Source: Streptomyces sp. AcH 505 (GTDB lineage: Bacteria > Actinomycetota > Actinomycetes > Streptomycetales > Streptomycetaceae). From it: DNA of 64,000 bases. The notes beneath the pieces were generated by a model that ran no database searches, had not been told where the DNA came from, and was given only the letters and a program-made list of their open reading frames with translations. The translations under genes were made by a program, and so were the position numbers. Shown here in pieces: positions 32,802 to 45,795 of the stretch (position 1 is the first letter of the stretch; every line of letters starts with the position of its first letter). Location: NCBI RefSeq assembly GCF_000818175.1, contig NZ_JTIY01000001.1, positions 6,382,121 through 6,446,120 on the forward strand, given 5' to 3'.

Positions 32802-34730
32802 ATGCGGATCCCATCACACCGAAGAGCTCTCGTCTCGCTCGCCGTCACGGCCGCCCTCGCGGCGGCCGGGATGCCTGCCGCCGCCCATGCGGCGCAGAAA
32901 CCTTCCATCAAGGTCACCGCCGACGGGACGCAGCCCGTCTTCTCGTACCAGGACGCCATCAGGGAGTACGTCCGGGTGCAGTCGACCGTCGACTCCGACG
33001 GCGACGGCAAGAAGGACCTGATCAGGGTGGACATCGTCCGCCCCAGGGAGAGCGACCGGGGGCTCAAGGTCCCCGTCATCATGGACGAGAGCCCGTACTA
33101 CGACAATCTCGGCCGCGGCAACGAGTCGGAGCGCAAGACCTACGACGCCGCCGGGGTCCAGACCAAGTCACCGCTGTACTACGACAATTACTTCGTGCCG
33201 CGCGGCTACGCCGTGCTGAACGTCGACATGGACGGGACGACGAAGTCCGACGGCTGCCCGACCTCGGGCGGCGCCTCCGACGTGCTCGGCGGCAAGGCCG
33301 TCGTCGACTGGCTGAACGGCCGCGCCACGGCGTACGACGCGCAGGGCAAGCGGGTCAAGGCGAGCTGGACGACCGGCCGTACCGGCATGATCGGCAAGTC
33401 CTACGACGGCACGCTGGCCAACGGCGTCGCCGCGACCGGGGTGAAGGGCCTGGAGACGATCGTGCCGATCTCGGCGATCAGCTCCTGGTACGACTACAGC
33501 CGCATGAGCGGCACCCTGTTCTCCCGGCACCAGGAGGACGGCCTCGCCGACACCGTCGACACCGATCCGCCCGCCAAGTGCGCCGCGGTGCAGCAGGAGC
33601 TGCTGACAGGCCAGGACGACACGACCGGCGACTACAACGCCTTCTGGAAAGAACGGGATTACCGCAGCGGAACCATCGGCGACGTGAGCAAGGTGCACGC
33701 GTCCGTGTTCGCCACGCAGGGTCTCAACGACCTCAACGTCAAGCCCAACCAGTTCTCCACGTGGTGGTCGGGGCTGGCCGAGCAGGGCGTCCCGCGCAAG
33801 GTGTGGCTGTCCCAGTACGGCCATGTCGACCCGTTCGACTACCGGCGCGACGCCTGGGTGGACACCCTGCACCAGTGGTTCGACCACTGGCTGTGGCGCA
33901 TACCCAACGACATCATGAAGAAGCCGCGGGTGGACCTGGAGGTCGGTCCCGACACCTGGGCCACCCAGTCCGACTGGCCGGCGCCGCAGGCCAAGCCGGT
34001 CACCCTGCGTCCGCAGGCGGACGGCGGGCTCGGTCTCGCAGCGGCCAGGGGCACCGCCACCTACACCGACACCGGGCAGGACGAGGCCACGGTGGTGAGC
34101 GACCCGACGGCCGCCGCACCGTACCGCCTCGCCTACACGACACCGCCGCTGACGCGCGACACCAGGGTGTCCGGTACGCCGAAGGTGAGCCTCAAGGTCA
34201 AGCTGGACAAGCCGACGGCGAACCTCGGCGCGCTCCTCGTCGACTACGGCACCGACACCCGGGTCAACTACCTGGACGGCAGGGAAGGGGTGAAGACCCT
34301 CACCACCGAGGACTGCAACGGTGAGAGCACGGCGCTGGACGACGCCTGCTACAAGCAGGTGGTCACCGACACGGTGACGTCCGACGTCAACGTGGTGGCG
34401 CGCGGCTACATCGACGCCCAGAACCGTCGTTCGCTCAGCCACCCGACCCCGGTGGAACCGGGCGTCGCCACGCCGGTCCGCTGGGACACCCTCCCGCAGG
34501 ACTACGTCTTCAAGGCCGGACACCGGCTCGCGCTGGTGCTCGTCGGCACCGACACCGACATCCAGAGCGACCGGGCCACCGGCGCCCGGATCAGCGTCGA
34601 CCTGGCGGGCAGCGGCATCACCCTGCCGGTGGTCACCGGGCGAGCGGCCGACCCGCTCTTCTCCACAGAGCGGGCCTGGCACGGCCCGTCCCGCGTGACC
34701 CTGCCGAAACCGCACCGCTCCTTCCGATGA
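32802..34730 (+). CDS. Secreted Xaa-Pro dipeptidyl-peptidase (CocE/NonD family)
   Basis: A 642-residue enzyme with a Sec-type signal (MRIPSHRRALVSLAVTAALA, cleavage near AHA). The alpha/beta-hydrolase domain carries the triad Ser200 in GKSYDGT, Asp310 in ATQGLNDLNV and His341 in SQYGHVDPF. The C-terminal jelly-roll (about 390-642; RVSGTPKVSLKVKLDKPTANLG, SLSHPTPVEPG) is the typical third domain of X-Pro dipeptidyl-peptidases. AGGAGGT precedes the ATG. It would release X-Pro dipeptides from extracellular peptides, as in other Streptomyces. It converges on the GH2 gene with a shared terminator. Confidence 0.9.
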   Translation: MRIPSHRRALVSLAVTAALAAAGMPAAAHAAQKPSIKVTADGTQPVFSYQDAIREYVRVQSTVDSDGDGKKDLIRVDIVRPRESDRGLKVPVIMDESPYYDNLGRGNESERKTYDAAGVQTKSPLYYDNYFVPRGYAVLNVDMDGTTKSDGCPTSGGASDVLGGKAVVDWLNGRATAYDAQGKRVKASWTTGRTGMIGKSYDGTLANGVAATGVKGLETIVPISAISSWYDYSRMSGTLFSRHQEDGLADTVDTDPPAKCAAVQQELLTGQDDTTGDYNAFWKERDYRSGTIGDVSKVHASVFATQGLNDLNVKPNQFSTWWSGLAEQGVPRKVWLSQYGHVDPFDYRRDAWVDTLHQWFDHWLWRIPNDIMKKPRVDLEVGPDTWATQSDWPAPQAKPVTLRPQADGGLGLAAARGTATYTDTGQDEATVVSDPTAAAPYRLAYTTPPLTRDTRVSGTPKVSLKVKLDKPTANLGALLVDYGTDTRVNYLDGREGVKTLTTEDCNGESTALDDACYKQVVTDTVTSDVNVVARGYIDAQNRRSLSHPTPVEPGVATPVRWDTLPQDYVFKAGHRLALVLVGTDTDIQSDRATGARISVDLAGSGITLPVVTGRAADPLFSTERAWHGPSRVTLPKPHRSFR

Positions 34731-34754
34731 CAAAGGGTTGAGCACCGTCACACT

Positions 34755-34800
34755 GTCCCGGACCGGACTGCCTCAGGGCCGTCCGGCCCGGGACGCTTTT
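34755..34800. terminator. Bidirectional rho-independent terminator
   Basis: A stem of 14 pairs (GTCCCGGACCGGAC, 34755-34768, with 34781-34794, one mismatch) is followed by GCTTTT on the plus strand. It lies between the peptidase stop (34730) and the stop of the opposing GH2 gene (34820). Confidence 0.85.
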
Positions 34801-34819
34801 GGTTCCGTGCCCCCGCGGC

Positions 34820-37837
<3,018 letters not shown>

Positions 37838-37869
37838 TCAGGAATGTTCCGTGCGCGGGGTGCCGGTGC

Positions 37870-40587
37870 TCACCGGACCACGACTGTTCTGATCTCCCAC
37901 GGTCCGAGGGCGAGTTCGAGCGCGTCGCTGACCGGCGTGGTGCCGAGCGGCCTGCCGAGCAGATCGACCGTGGCTGCCTCGGTGAACGCGCCGGTCACCC
38001 GGGCGGTCGAGCCGGTGTCGCTCATCGCGACCAGCCGCACCTCGATGCCGCCCTCCGGGAGACGGCGGATGCCGGACACGAGGACGTCCGCCCCTTCGAC
38101 CCGTACACCCGTCTCGGCGGGCGGCAGTTGACGTCCGGCGGCCCCGGTCCCACGGGTGACCAGCACGTCGTTGCGGAACTCCTCGGCGAGAGCGACCGCG
38201 TTCGCGCCCTGCCAGCCGGACGCCGAAGGCAGGACGGCGAGGCGGTTCTCGATGCGCACACCGAGATCCTGCGCGCCCGGCGCGGGGATCTCGCCGGCCG
38301 CAGGTTCGTCACGCAGCGGATGGATGTTGACACTGATGGAGCCGATCGCCCGCAGCAGTGTGACGGCCAGTTCGCTGCCCTCGCCCACGAGTTCGTACTC
38401 GGTGGAGTGGTCCAGCAGGACGGTCGCCGCGCCGGCCGAGACGAACGAACTCGCGGGGAAGGTCGGGAGCGGGTACTCGCCCCAGCCGCCCTCGGCGGTC
38501 AGTCCGCGCTCGGTGACGGCGAACTGCCCGGCGGCGGCCGACACCGCCGCCGGTTCGGGCAGCGGTACGTGGAAGCGCAGCCGGTGGTCGGCCGACTGGT
38601 TCAGGAACGACGTGGAGACCCGCACGAACGGCTCACCCGCCCGCACCTCCACCAGGGTCTCCACCGGCGTGCGGACCGTCCGGTCGCCGCGCACGTCACG
38701 CTCGGCGGAGAGCGCGGCCGGCCACTCGTAGCTCCGGGTGATCCGCAGCCTCGACCGCAGCGGGCCGTTCTCCAGGAGTTCGACGGTGACGTCCACCGGC
38801 TCCGAGACGAGCACGTCCTGGCCCGGCGGGGCGTAGTTGTAGCTGTCGCCGCGGTCACCGCCGTCCACGAGACGGCCCACGCCGCGCAGTACGGTCCCGT
38901 CGGCCCCGGTCACGTCGAGCGTCCCGTCGGCGGCGACCGTCACCTCGACCTGTCCGTTCGACAGTGTCCGGTCCGTGCCGGTCGCCGGGGTGAGATCCGT
39001 CGCCAACTCGGCGGTCACTTCGATCGGTTCGACCCGGAAACCCGCGAGTCCCGAGGCGGGTACGCGCACCGGCACCAGCGCGGTCGCGCGCGCTTCCTCC
39101 AGCGTCAGCACCCGCCACTCGCCGGGGTGGGCGGCAGCGGCGGCGGCCACGTCCCGGCGCAGGATCAGCAGGTCGAAGGGCCCGTCGGCCGGCACCTCGG
39201 CGAGGTGGAAGACCAGCGATCCCGGGGTGAGTTCGTAGCGGTCGATCAGCCGGCCGAAGAGCTCGCGGCGGTGGATGCGGCGCAGCACACGTTCGAGCTG
39301 CGACGCGTCCATGCGCTCGTCGCTGAGCACGGTCGGTGCCGTCGAGGTCAACTGCACCGGACGCGCCGAGCCGTCGGCGCCCGTCGCGATGAGTTCGGTC
39401 CCCTCGGGCGGAGCCACGACATCGACCTCGGCCAGCGAAGTTCGCGGGAACGGCAGCGGGTTGGCGACCAGATAACCGTCGCTCGGCACGCGGGCCGCCG
39501 GCTCGGCCAGGGCCGCGTCCCGGACCGCCCGCGCGGTGTGGGTGGCTTCCGCGAGTCGCGCCTCGACCTGGTCGGAGGTCTCGTCGGTGCCGGAGCCGAC
39601 GACCGAGTCATGCGCCGTCGACTCGATGATCTTGTGCCAGGCGAGCGCGAGGAACGGCGAGTCGTCGCGCCGGGACCACAGCGCGTTGATCCGCTCGGCG
39701 TGGTCGACGGTGCGTTCGGCGACGGCCATCCGCTGCTTGAGTGCGAGCCGTACGGAGAGCACACCGGGAAGGATGTTGCCGCGCACATGGCTGCGCAGCT
39801 CTCCGGTGACGACGGCGGAGACATCGTCACGCACATGCTCGCGGATGTATTCGGCGAGGGTCGCGATGGTGATGGGACGCTGCTCGCCGGCCGCGTCGCG
39901 CAGCCAGGACGCGAGGCGCGGGTCGGGTGCGTTGTGGTCGGTGCCGGCCATCGCGAGCAGCGGGTCGTCGCCCCACCGCTCGGCCGTCATCTGCGCGTAC
40001 TCGTCCAGCGCCCGGCCGATCTGGTCGGGCACGAGCAGCACGTCGAGGCCGTTGTCGTACCCGTCGAAAAGGAACTCCGTGCGCACCTCGGAACCGTCGG
40101 GCGCGCGCCAGCGGAAGGCATGGCCCTCGACGGAGCCCGGCACACCGCGCCACAGCGCGGCGTGCTCGATCCCGGCGCGTGCCAGGATCTGCGGCATCTG
40201 CGCGACATGGCCGAACATGTCCGGCAGGTAGCCGATGGGCATCGACCCGCCGAGCTTCGCCGCGGCCGCCCAGCCCATCTGCAGGTTGCGCACGATGGTC
40301 TCGCCCGAGCAGAGGAACTCGTCGAGCAGGATCAGCCAGGGTCCGACGGCGAGTTGGCCGCCGGTGACCAGGGCCTTGACCCGGTCGCGGTTCTCCGGCC
40401 GCATCTCCAGATAGTCCTCGACAGCGGCCATCTGCCCGTCGACCGTGAACCGGAAGTCCGGGTTGGCCTCGGCCGTCTCCAGCACGGTGTCGAGGGCGGC
40501 GACGAGCCGGTGCCGGAACACCTGGAACGGCTCGTACCACTCCCGGTCCCAATGGAAATGGGGCACGAAAACGGCGGAGTTCTGCAT
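37870..40587 (-). CDS. GH38 alpha-mannosidase
   Basis: A 905-residue enzyme with no signal peptide. The N terminus holds the GH38 metal motif HFHWDREW (His12, Asp14), and YLPDMFGHVAQMPQIL has the nucleophile Asp123. The middle helical bundle (LALAWHKIIESTAHDSVVGSGTDE) contributes His residues for the zinc site, and a long beta-rich C-terminal part follows. It hydrolyses alpha-mannosides and is cytosolic here. It sits between the permease genes and the GH2 gene in one operon, which points to mannose- and galactose-containing glycans such as N-glycan fragments. Confidence 0.92.
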   Translation of the reverse strand: MQNSAVFVPHFHWDREWYEPFQVFRHRLVAALDTVLETAEANPDFRFTVDGQMAAVEDYLEMRPENRDRVKALVTGGQLAVGPWLILLDEFLCSGETIVRNLQMGWAAAAKLGGSMPIGYLPDMFGHVAQMPQILARAGIEHAALWRGVPGSVEGHAFRWRAPDGSEVRTEFLFDGYDNGLDVLLVPDQIGRALDEYAQMTAERWGDDPLLAMAGTDHNAPDPRLASWLRDAAGEQRPITIATLAEYIREHVRDDVSAVVTGELRSHVRGNILPGVLSVRLALKQRMAVAERTVDHAERINALWSRRDDSPFLALAWHKIIESTAHDSVVGSGTDETSDQVEARLAEATHTARAVRDAALAEPAARVPSDGYLVANPLPFPRTSLAEVDVVAPPEGTELIATGADGSARPVQLTSTAPTVLSDERMDASQLERVLRRIHRRELFGRLIDRYELTPGSLVFHLAEVPADGPFDLLILRRDVAAAAAAHPGEWRVLTLEEARATALVPVRVPASGLAGFRVEPIEVTAELATDLTPATGTDRTLSNGQVEVTVAADGTLDVTGADGTVLRGVGRLVDGGDRGDSYNYAPPGQDVLVSEPVDVTVELLENGPLRSRLRITRSYEWPAALSAERDVRGDRTVRTPVETLVEVRAGEPFVRVSTSFLNQSADHRLRFHVPLPEPAAVSAAAGQFAVTERGLTAEGGWGEYPLPTFPASSFVSAGAATVLLDHSTEYELVGEGSELAVTLLRAIGSISVNIHPLRDEPAAGEIPAPGAQDLGVRIENRLAVLPSASGWQGANAVALAEEFRNDVLVTRGTGAAGRQLPPAETGVRVEGADVLVSGIRRLPEGGIEVRLVAMSDTGSTARVTGAFTEAATVDLLGRPLGTTPVSDALELALGPWEIRTVVVR

Positions 40588-40600
40588 GAGGAAGGGGACC

Positions 40601-41458
40601 TTACTTGAGGGAGCCGGAAGCGAGTCCGGTACGCCAGAAGCGCTGGAGGAGGATGAACACAATGATCACCGGCACGATCGAGACCAGGGAGCCGGTGATC
40701 ACGGACTCCTGGAGCAGCGGCGCGCGGGCGGTCTGGCCGTTCCACTCGTACAGGCCGAGTGTGATCGGGAACAGCGACTCCTTCTGCAGCATCACCATCG
40801 GCAGGAAGAAGTTGTTCCAGATGGCGACGAACTGGAACAGGAAGATGGTCACCAGCGACGGCGTCATCAGCTTGAACGCCACCGAGAAGAACGTACGGAA
40901 CTCGCCCGCACCGTCCAGCCGCGCCGACTCCAGGATCTCCTGCGGGACGGCGGCAGCGGCGAAGATGCGCGCCAGATACACACCGAACGGGCTGACGATG
41001 CTGGGCAGGAACACCGCGAAGTAGGTGTTGACGATGCCGGTCGCCGAGAACAGCAGGAACAGCGGCAGCGCGAGCGCCGTGGTGGGGACGAGTACGCCGC
41101 CGAGGATCACCGAGAACAGGAACTCCCGCCCGCGGAAGTGGAACTTGGCGAGCGCGTAGCCGCAGAGCGCGGAGATCAGGGTGCCGACGGCCGCGCCGAG
41201 TCCCGCGTAGATCACGGTGTTGAGCGCCCACCGGCCGAAGATGCCGTCGCTGCGGGTGAACAGGGTGCTCAGATTGTCGAACAGGTTGAAGTGCGAGAAC
41301 GCGAGACCGTTGGTGGAGGCGAGGTCGCCCTGCGGTTTCGTCGCGGCGACGATCAGGAAGTAGACCGGCAGCAGGAAGTAGATCGCCAGCAGGAACATCA
41401 GAGCCATGACAGCGGTGCGGCTGACGCGGCTTTCGCGGTTCAGGGTCTGGTTGTTCAC
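40601..41458 (-). CDS. ABC sugar transporter permease (MalG-like)
   Basis: A 285-residue membrane protein with about six helices and the EAA loop LESARLDGAGEFRTFFSVAFKLMTPS. Its GTG start overlaps the stop of the preceding permease gene by four bases (GTGA), so they are translationally coupled. It forms the channel with the MalF-like partner. The GH38 gene begins 13 bp downstream. Confidence 0.92.
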   Translation of the reverse strand: MNNQTLNRESRVSRTAVMALMFLLAIYFLLPVYFLIVAATKPQGDLASTNGLAFSHFNLFDNLSTLFTRSDGIFGRWALNTVIYAGLGAAVGTLISALCGYALAKFHFRGREFLFSVILGGVLVPTTALALPLFLLFSATGIVNTYFAVFLPSIVSPFGVYLARIFAAAAVPQEILESARLDGAGEFRTFFSVAFKLMTPSLVTIFLFQFVAIWNNFFLPMVMLQKESLFPITLGLYEWNGQTARAPLLQESVITGSLVSIVPVIIVFILLQRFWRTGLASGSLK

Positions 41459-42402
41459 AGTCCGGCCTTCTTCGAGGTCAGTCGCATGAAGCCGAAACTC
41501 AGGACGAAGGTGATGACGGCGATGACCACGGAGATCGCCGCCGCCTGCTGGTAGTTGTTTCCGGAGGCCACGGCGTAGGCGAGCATGTTCGGTGTGAATG
41601 TGCTGGAGATGTTCGAGGAGATCTGCCGCAGCACGGCCGGCTCCGCGTAGAGCTGCAAGGTGCCGATGATGGAGAACACCGTGGTGAGGACGATGGACGG
41701 GGCGATGATCGGGACCTTGATCTGCCACGCGATCGTCCAGTTGCTCGCACCGTCGAGCTTCGCCGCCTCGTACAGCTCCTGCGGGATCGCCTGGAGCGCC
41801 GAGAACATGATCAGCATGTTGTAGCCGGTCCACAGCCAGGTGGACACGTTCGCCGCCGACCACAGCACCGCGCCGGGGCCCAGGAAGTCGGGTTGCAGCC
41901 CGATGTGCTTCAACAGGTCGACGAGCGGGCTGAGTTGCGGCGAGTAGAGATACGACCACATGATCGCGGCGATCACACCGGGCACGGCGTACGGCATGAA
42001 CGCCGTGATGCGGAAGAACGCCTTGAGCTTCAGCAGGGGAGTGTCGAGCAGCAGCGCCATGACCAGCGCGACGAACAGCATGACCGGCACCTGCACGATG
42101 CCGAACAATCCGATGCGTCCGATGCTGGACCAGAACTCGGTGTTCTCGAAGACCTTCCCGTACTGCTCGAAGCCGCCGAAGGTGGTGTACGACGTGCCGT
42201 ACTGGCCGCCGGTGCGGCGCACCACACGCAGGCTCTGCCAGATCGCGTAGCCGACCGGCACCAGGTAGAACAGCACGAACGGGAGGAAGAACGGGGTCAC
42301 GAACGCGGCGATGGTGCCCGCCCGCGGGCCGCCGCCGTTAAGGCGGCGGCGGCCCCGGGGTGCGGCCGGCACGCCGGTCGCCGGGGTTGCGGTCTCAGTC
42401 AT
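41455..42402 (-). CDS. ABC sugar transporter permease (MalF-like)
   Basis: A 315-residue protein with a basic cytoplasmic leader, about six helices starting AGTIAAFVTPFFLPFVLFYLVPVGYAIWQSL, and the EAA loop YEAAKLDGASNWTIAWQIKVPIIAPS. It lies 7 bp after the binding-protein gene. As in the first glycan locus, no ATPase gene accompanies it. Confidence 0.92.
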   Translation of the reverse strand: MTETATPATGVPAAPRGRRRLNGGGPRAGTIAAFVTPFFLPFVLFYLVPVGYAIWQSLRVVRRTGGQYGTSYTTFGGFEQYGKVFENTEFWSSIGRIGLFGIVQVPVMLFVALVMALLLDTPLLKLKAFFRITAFMPYAVPGVIAAIMWSYLYSPQLSPLVDLLKHIGLQPDFLGPGAVLWSAANVSTWLWTGYNMLIMFSALQAIPQELYEAAKLDGASNWTIAWQIKVPIIAPSIVLTTVFSIIGTLQLYAEPAVLRQISSNISSTFTPNMLAYAVASGNNYQQAAAISVVIAVITFVLSFGFMRLTSKKAGL

Positions 42403-42409
42403 GCGGCAG

Positions 42410-43744
42410 TCACTTGCCCGCGGTAACCGGGATCGCCTGATCCTTCATCGACTTCAGCGCGGAGGCCTGGGCGGCCGCGAGGGCGTCGCTGAGCGTGCCG
42501 TCGCCGGCCGCCGCCTTCGCCATCGCGTCCTGGAGGGCCAGGTTGACCGTCTTCTGCGTGGGGCTCCAGGCGAAGCTGGTGTCGATGTTCTTCGACGAGT
42601 CGGCGAAGACGTCGAAGATCTTCTCGTTGTTGTAGTACGGGACGCCCTGCGAGAGCGCGGGGAGCTTCGTACCCGCCGTGGCCGCCGGGTAGAGGCCGCC
42701 CACCTTGTTCTCCAGCGCCAGCGCCTCCGGGTCGGTGTTCAGCCAGGAGTTGAACTTGACCGACTCGTACAGGTGCTTGCTGCCCTTCATGAACCCGACG
42801 GTCGAGCCGCCCCAGTCGCCGGACGCGGGGTTCGAGCCCCAGGTCGGCATCGGGACGATCGACCACTTGCCCGCCTGCTTGGGCAGGTTGTCGCGGAACA
42901 TGCTGTAGCCCCAGGCGGCGCCGACGTAGCTGGCGATCTGGTCCTTCTGGTACGCGGCGTACATCTGCGTCGAGCCGTTGGCCAGGTCGGTGCGGACGAC
43001 CTTGTCGTCGATCAGCTTCTGCCAGTACTCGCTGACCTGCTTGCTCTGGGCGGACTCGACGGTGACGTGCCACTTGTCACCGGAGTAGTTGTACATGTGG
43101 GCGTTGTTCTGCCACAGCAGCCCGTTGAACCACTCGGCGTTGTTCGGGTCGAAGAACGTCATGCTGAGGGCGGGGTCCGCCTTGTGCAGCTTCTCGGCGG
43201 CGGCCGCGTACTCGTCCCACGTCTTCGGGATCGCGATGTTGTGCTGCTTGAAGATGTCACTGCGCACGTAGAGGGCCATCGGCCCGGTGTCCTGCGGGAA
43301 GGCGAACACACCGGTGTTGTCGAAGCTGGCCTGCGACCAGGTCCACGGCACGAACTTCGACTTCGCGTCCTTGGCCGCCGAGCAGGCGGAGGCGTCGACG
43401 AACGCGCTCTGGGTGCGCAGCGCCGGCAGTTCGTCGTAGCCGACCTGGGCGAGGTCCGGGGCCTTGCCCGCCTTGAGGGCGTTGCCGATGGTGCCGTACT
43501 GGTCGTTGGAGATGTTCTTCGACTGGACCTGGATGTCCGGGTTCTTCTTGTTCCACAGGGCGACGACCTGGTCCATACCGGGAACGGTGTTCCAGTACTG
43601 GAGTGTGACTTTGCCCTTGGCGGGCGCACAGGAGGCCGCGGACGCCTTGTCCGACGGAGCCGGCGAAGAGCACCCGGCGAGGAGAGCGATACCGGCTGCC
43701 GCCGCGACGGCGACGAGGCGGATGCGCGTGACTGTGCTGCTCAT
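42410..43744 (-). CDS. Sugar-binding lipoprotein of an ABC importer (CUT1)
   Basis: A 444-residue protein with lipobox LAGC (Cys25) after a short hydrophobic signal (LVAVAAAAGIALLAGC). The mature part, KVTLQYWNTVPGMDQVVALWNKKNPDIQVQ and LYVRSDIFKQHNIAIPKTWDEYAAAAEKL, is the type-1 extracellular solute-binding fold. It heads the second glycan operon and is preceded by a composite LacI-type operator. The ligand is likely the glycan fragment later attacked by the GH38 and GH2 enzymes. Confidence 0.92.
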   Translation of the reverse strand: MSSTVTRIRLVAVAAAAGIALLAGCSSPAPSDKASAASCAPAKGKVTLQYWNTVPGMDQVVALWNKKNPDIQVQSKNISNDQYGTIGNALKAGKAPDLAQVGYDELPALRTQSAFVDASACSAAKDAKSKFVPWTWSQASFDNTGVFAFPQDTGPMALYVRSDIFKQHNIAIPKTWDEYAAAAEKLHKADPALSMTFFDPNNAEWFNGLLWQNNAHMYNYSGDKWHVTVESAQSKQVSEYWQKLIDDKVVRTDLANGSTQMYAAYQKDQIASYVGAAWGYSMFRDNLPKQAGKWSIVPMPTWGSNPASGDWGGSTVGFMKGSKHLYESVKFNSWLNTDPEALALENKVGGLYPAATAGTKLPALSQGVPYYNNEKIFDVFADSSKNIDTSFAWSPTQKTVNLALQDAMAKAAAGDGTLSDALAAAQASALKSMKDQAIPVTAGK

Positions 43745-43850
43745 ATTTTCCGTTCCAGAGAACGACTAGCGGAGGCGCTAGACGGGTCGACGTTGACTCC
43801 TCAAGGCGGGATGCCTTCTGGGCAGGTACTTCAGGCAGGTACTCCTGGCC

Positions 43851-43888
43851 CGTGAGCGTTCCCGTGAACGTTCACGTGAACGCTCACG
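43851..43888. promoter_or_regulatory. Composite LacI operator: 38-bp near-perfect palindrome
   Basis: The 38 bases are self-complementary except for one base pair. The core CGTGAACGTTCACG (43863-43876) is a perfect palindrome, and outer arms CGTGAGCGTTC (43851-43861) and GAACGCTCACG (43878-43888) are exact inverses. Read in register, the segment holds two further sites of the form GTGAACGYTCAC/GTGARCGTTCMC beside the central one. It lies between the LacI gene and the binding-protein gene (about 110 bp upstream of its start) and is almost certainly the LacI operator of this locus. Confidence 0.8.
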
Positions 43889-43966
43889 TGGTGGAAAGTG
43901 TTCGAAATTTTGCGCTCCCGTACGGTCGAGTGTCAAGACTTTCGAGTCACCCACGAGTCCGGCAGG

Positions 43967-44971
43967 TTAAGCGGACCCGGCGAGTCTCAGCTCGGCCCGG
44001 ACCACGAGACCGGCGTTCCCGAGCGGATCCACCCCGGTCAGCAGCCGTGCCACCTGCTCGATGGCGAGCCCGCCGAGCTTGCGTGTGTCGAGGGCGACAC
44101 TGGAGAGCGGCGGCTCCACGAGCGCGCCGAGCTGCAGACCGTCGAAGCCGATCACGGCCAGCTCCCGCGGCACGCTCCTGCCGAGCCTGCGTGCCTCGCG
44201 CAGCGCGCCGATCGCGATGATGTCGTTGAAGGTGAACACTGCGGTGACGTCCGGATACGTGGCGAGCAGGGTCCCCAGCGCCGCCCCGCCGCCGTCCGCC
44301 GACTGGTCGGCGCCCACCACCATGTCCGCGTCGATCTCGTACGCCTTCGCCGCCGTGGTGAACCACTCGCGGCGGATGCTCGGCTCGGCGCGGCCGTGGT
44401 GGTCGAGCATGCCGATGCGGGTGTGGCCCTCCGCGACCAGATGTGCCACAGCGGCGTGGACGCCCTCCGCGCCGTCGATCCAGATCGAGCTGAACCGTGC
44501 GGTGTGGTGCTCACGGCCGATGAGCACCACCGGCATGCCGCGGGTGAATATCTCCAGCTCGTCCTCGGGACAGCTGAAGTACCCGACGACCGCGTCCACC
44601 TGCGAGCTGATGACCTGCAACGTCCCCAGCTCCTCCTCGGCCCGGTCGGCGGTGTCGTACACGACGACATGCCAGCCGCGGGCCCTGGCCGCCTCCAGCG
44701 CGGCGGCGGCGACCTCGGTGAAGAACGGGTTGAGGAGATCGGGAATGACCAGCCCGATGGTGGTGGTGTCCTGCCGGACGAGCCCGCGGGCGAACCGGCT
44801 GGGCCGGTACCCGAGGGCACGGGCCGCGTCCAGCACCCGCTGCTTGGTCGAGCCGTCGATCTCACCCTTGTCGTTCAGCGCCCGCGACACGGTCTGCCGG
44901 GACACCCCGGCGGATCTGGCGACATCGTTGATCGTGACTTTGCGGGGTTCGGTCCCCGACGCCGACACCAT
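43967..44971 (-). CDS. LacI family transcriptional regulator of the second glycan locus
   Basis: A 334-residue protein. The DNA-binding head (12-65) reads VTINDVARSAGVSRQTVSRALNDKGEIDGSTKQRVLDAARALGYRPSRFARGL. The sensor domain (about 70-330) has the usual IGLVIPDLLNPFFTEV start. AGGAGG lies seven bases before the ATG. It precedes the binding protein, permease, GH38 and GH2 genes on the same strand and should repress them through the composite palindrome downstream of its own stop. Confidence 0.93.
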   Translation of the reverse strand: MVSASGTEPRKVTINDVARSAGVSRQTVSRALNDKGEIDGSTKQRVLDAARALGYRPSRFARGLVRQDTTTIGLVIPDLLNPFFTEVAAAALEAARARGWHVVVYDTADRAEEELGTLQVISSQVDAVVGYFSCPEDELEIFTRGMPVVLIGREHHTARFSSIWIDGAEGVHAAVAHLVAEGHTRIGMLDHHGRAEPSIRREWFTTAAKAYEIDADMVVGADQSADGGGAALGTLLATYPDVTAVFTFNDIIAIGALREARRLGRSVPRELAVIGFDGLQLGALVEPPLSSVALDTRKLGGLAIEQVARLLTGVDPLGNAGLVVRAELRLAGSA

Positions 44972-45118
44972 CGCCCACCTCCTGCTTATCGCGGACGCCG
45001 ATGCGTACGCAGAGCCTGAGTATGCCTGTGCGGGCGGGGAGCGTGCTGAGGGGCACGGACAGGAAGAGGCGTCCGGCGGGGCGGGCGGCGGGACGGGCGG
45101 TGCGGCGGGACGGGGGAC

Positions 45119-45754
45119 TCAGCCGGTGACGATTCCGGTGACGAGGTTGATGGTGGTGGCCAGGATGCTCGTACCGAAGACGTACGAGAGCAGACAGTGC
45201 CGCAGCGCGACGGCCCGGATCGTCGAGTCGGACACACCGGTGTCGGACACCTGGTACGTCATGCCCAGGTTGTAGCTGAAGTAGAGGAAGTCCCGGTACG
45301 CGGGCGGCTCGTCGGAGTTGAAGTCGATGCCACCGTCCGACGGGCAGTAGTACAGATACGCGTAACGGGTGGCGTACATCAGGTGCAGCGCCGCCCACGC
45401 CGTGAACACCCCGGCGAGCGCGAGCGCGGCGGCGACGTTGCCCTGCCCTGACTTCCCCGCGAGGAGCAGGACGACGATGCCGACCAGACCGCACAGTGCC
45501 GTGGCGACGACGACGAGTTCCTCGATCGCGGGCTGGAAGTCCTCGCGCCGGGCGTTGCGATGGGTGCTGCCGGCGTCCATCGGCCACAGCACGAACCAGC
45601 CGGTCACGACGAAGACGGTCTCGGTCACGGCGATGCCGGTGAGGACACCGACCGGATTCTCGGCCGGAATGCCGACGAGCACGCCGACCACGACGCCGAA
45701 CAGGATGGCGCCGATCAGCCGGGGGAGTGCGTGCAGGGGCAACCAGGACGTCAT
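45119..45754 (-). CDS. DUF1345 family membrane protein
   Basis: A 211-residue integral membrane protein with five or six hydrophobic segments. The conserved family block is [30 protein letters not shown], followed by a final helix ([18 protein letters not shown]). The function of DUF1345 is unknown. It stands alone, divergent from the DUF3626 gene. Confidence 0.85.
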   Translation of the reverse strand: MTSWLPLHALPRLIGAILFGVVVGVLVGIPAENPVGVLTGIAVTETVFVVTGWFVLWPMDAGSTHRNARREDFQPAIEELVVVATALCGLVGIVVLLLAGKSGQGNVAAALALAGVFTAWAALHLMYATRYAYLYYCPSDGGIDFNSDEPPAYRDFLYFSYNLGMTYQVSDTGVSDSTIRAVALRHCLLSYVFGTSILATTINLVTGIVTG

Positions 45755-45795
45755 GCCGCGTAACGGTACAAGATCGCTGCCGGGGTGAGCCGGTA

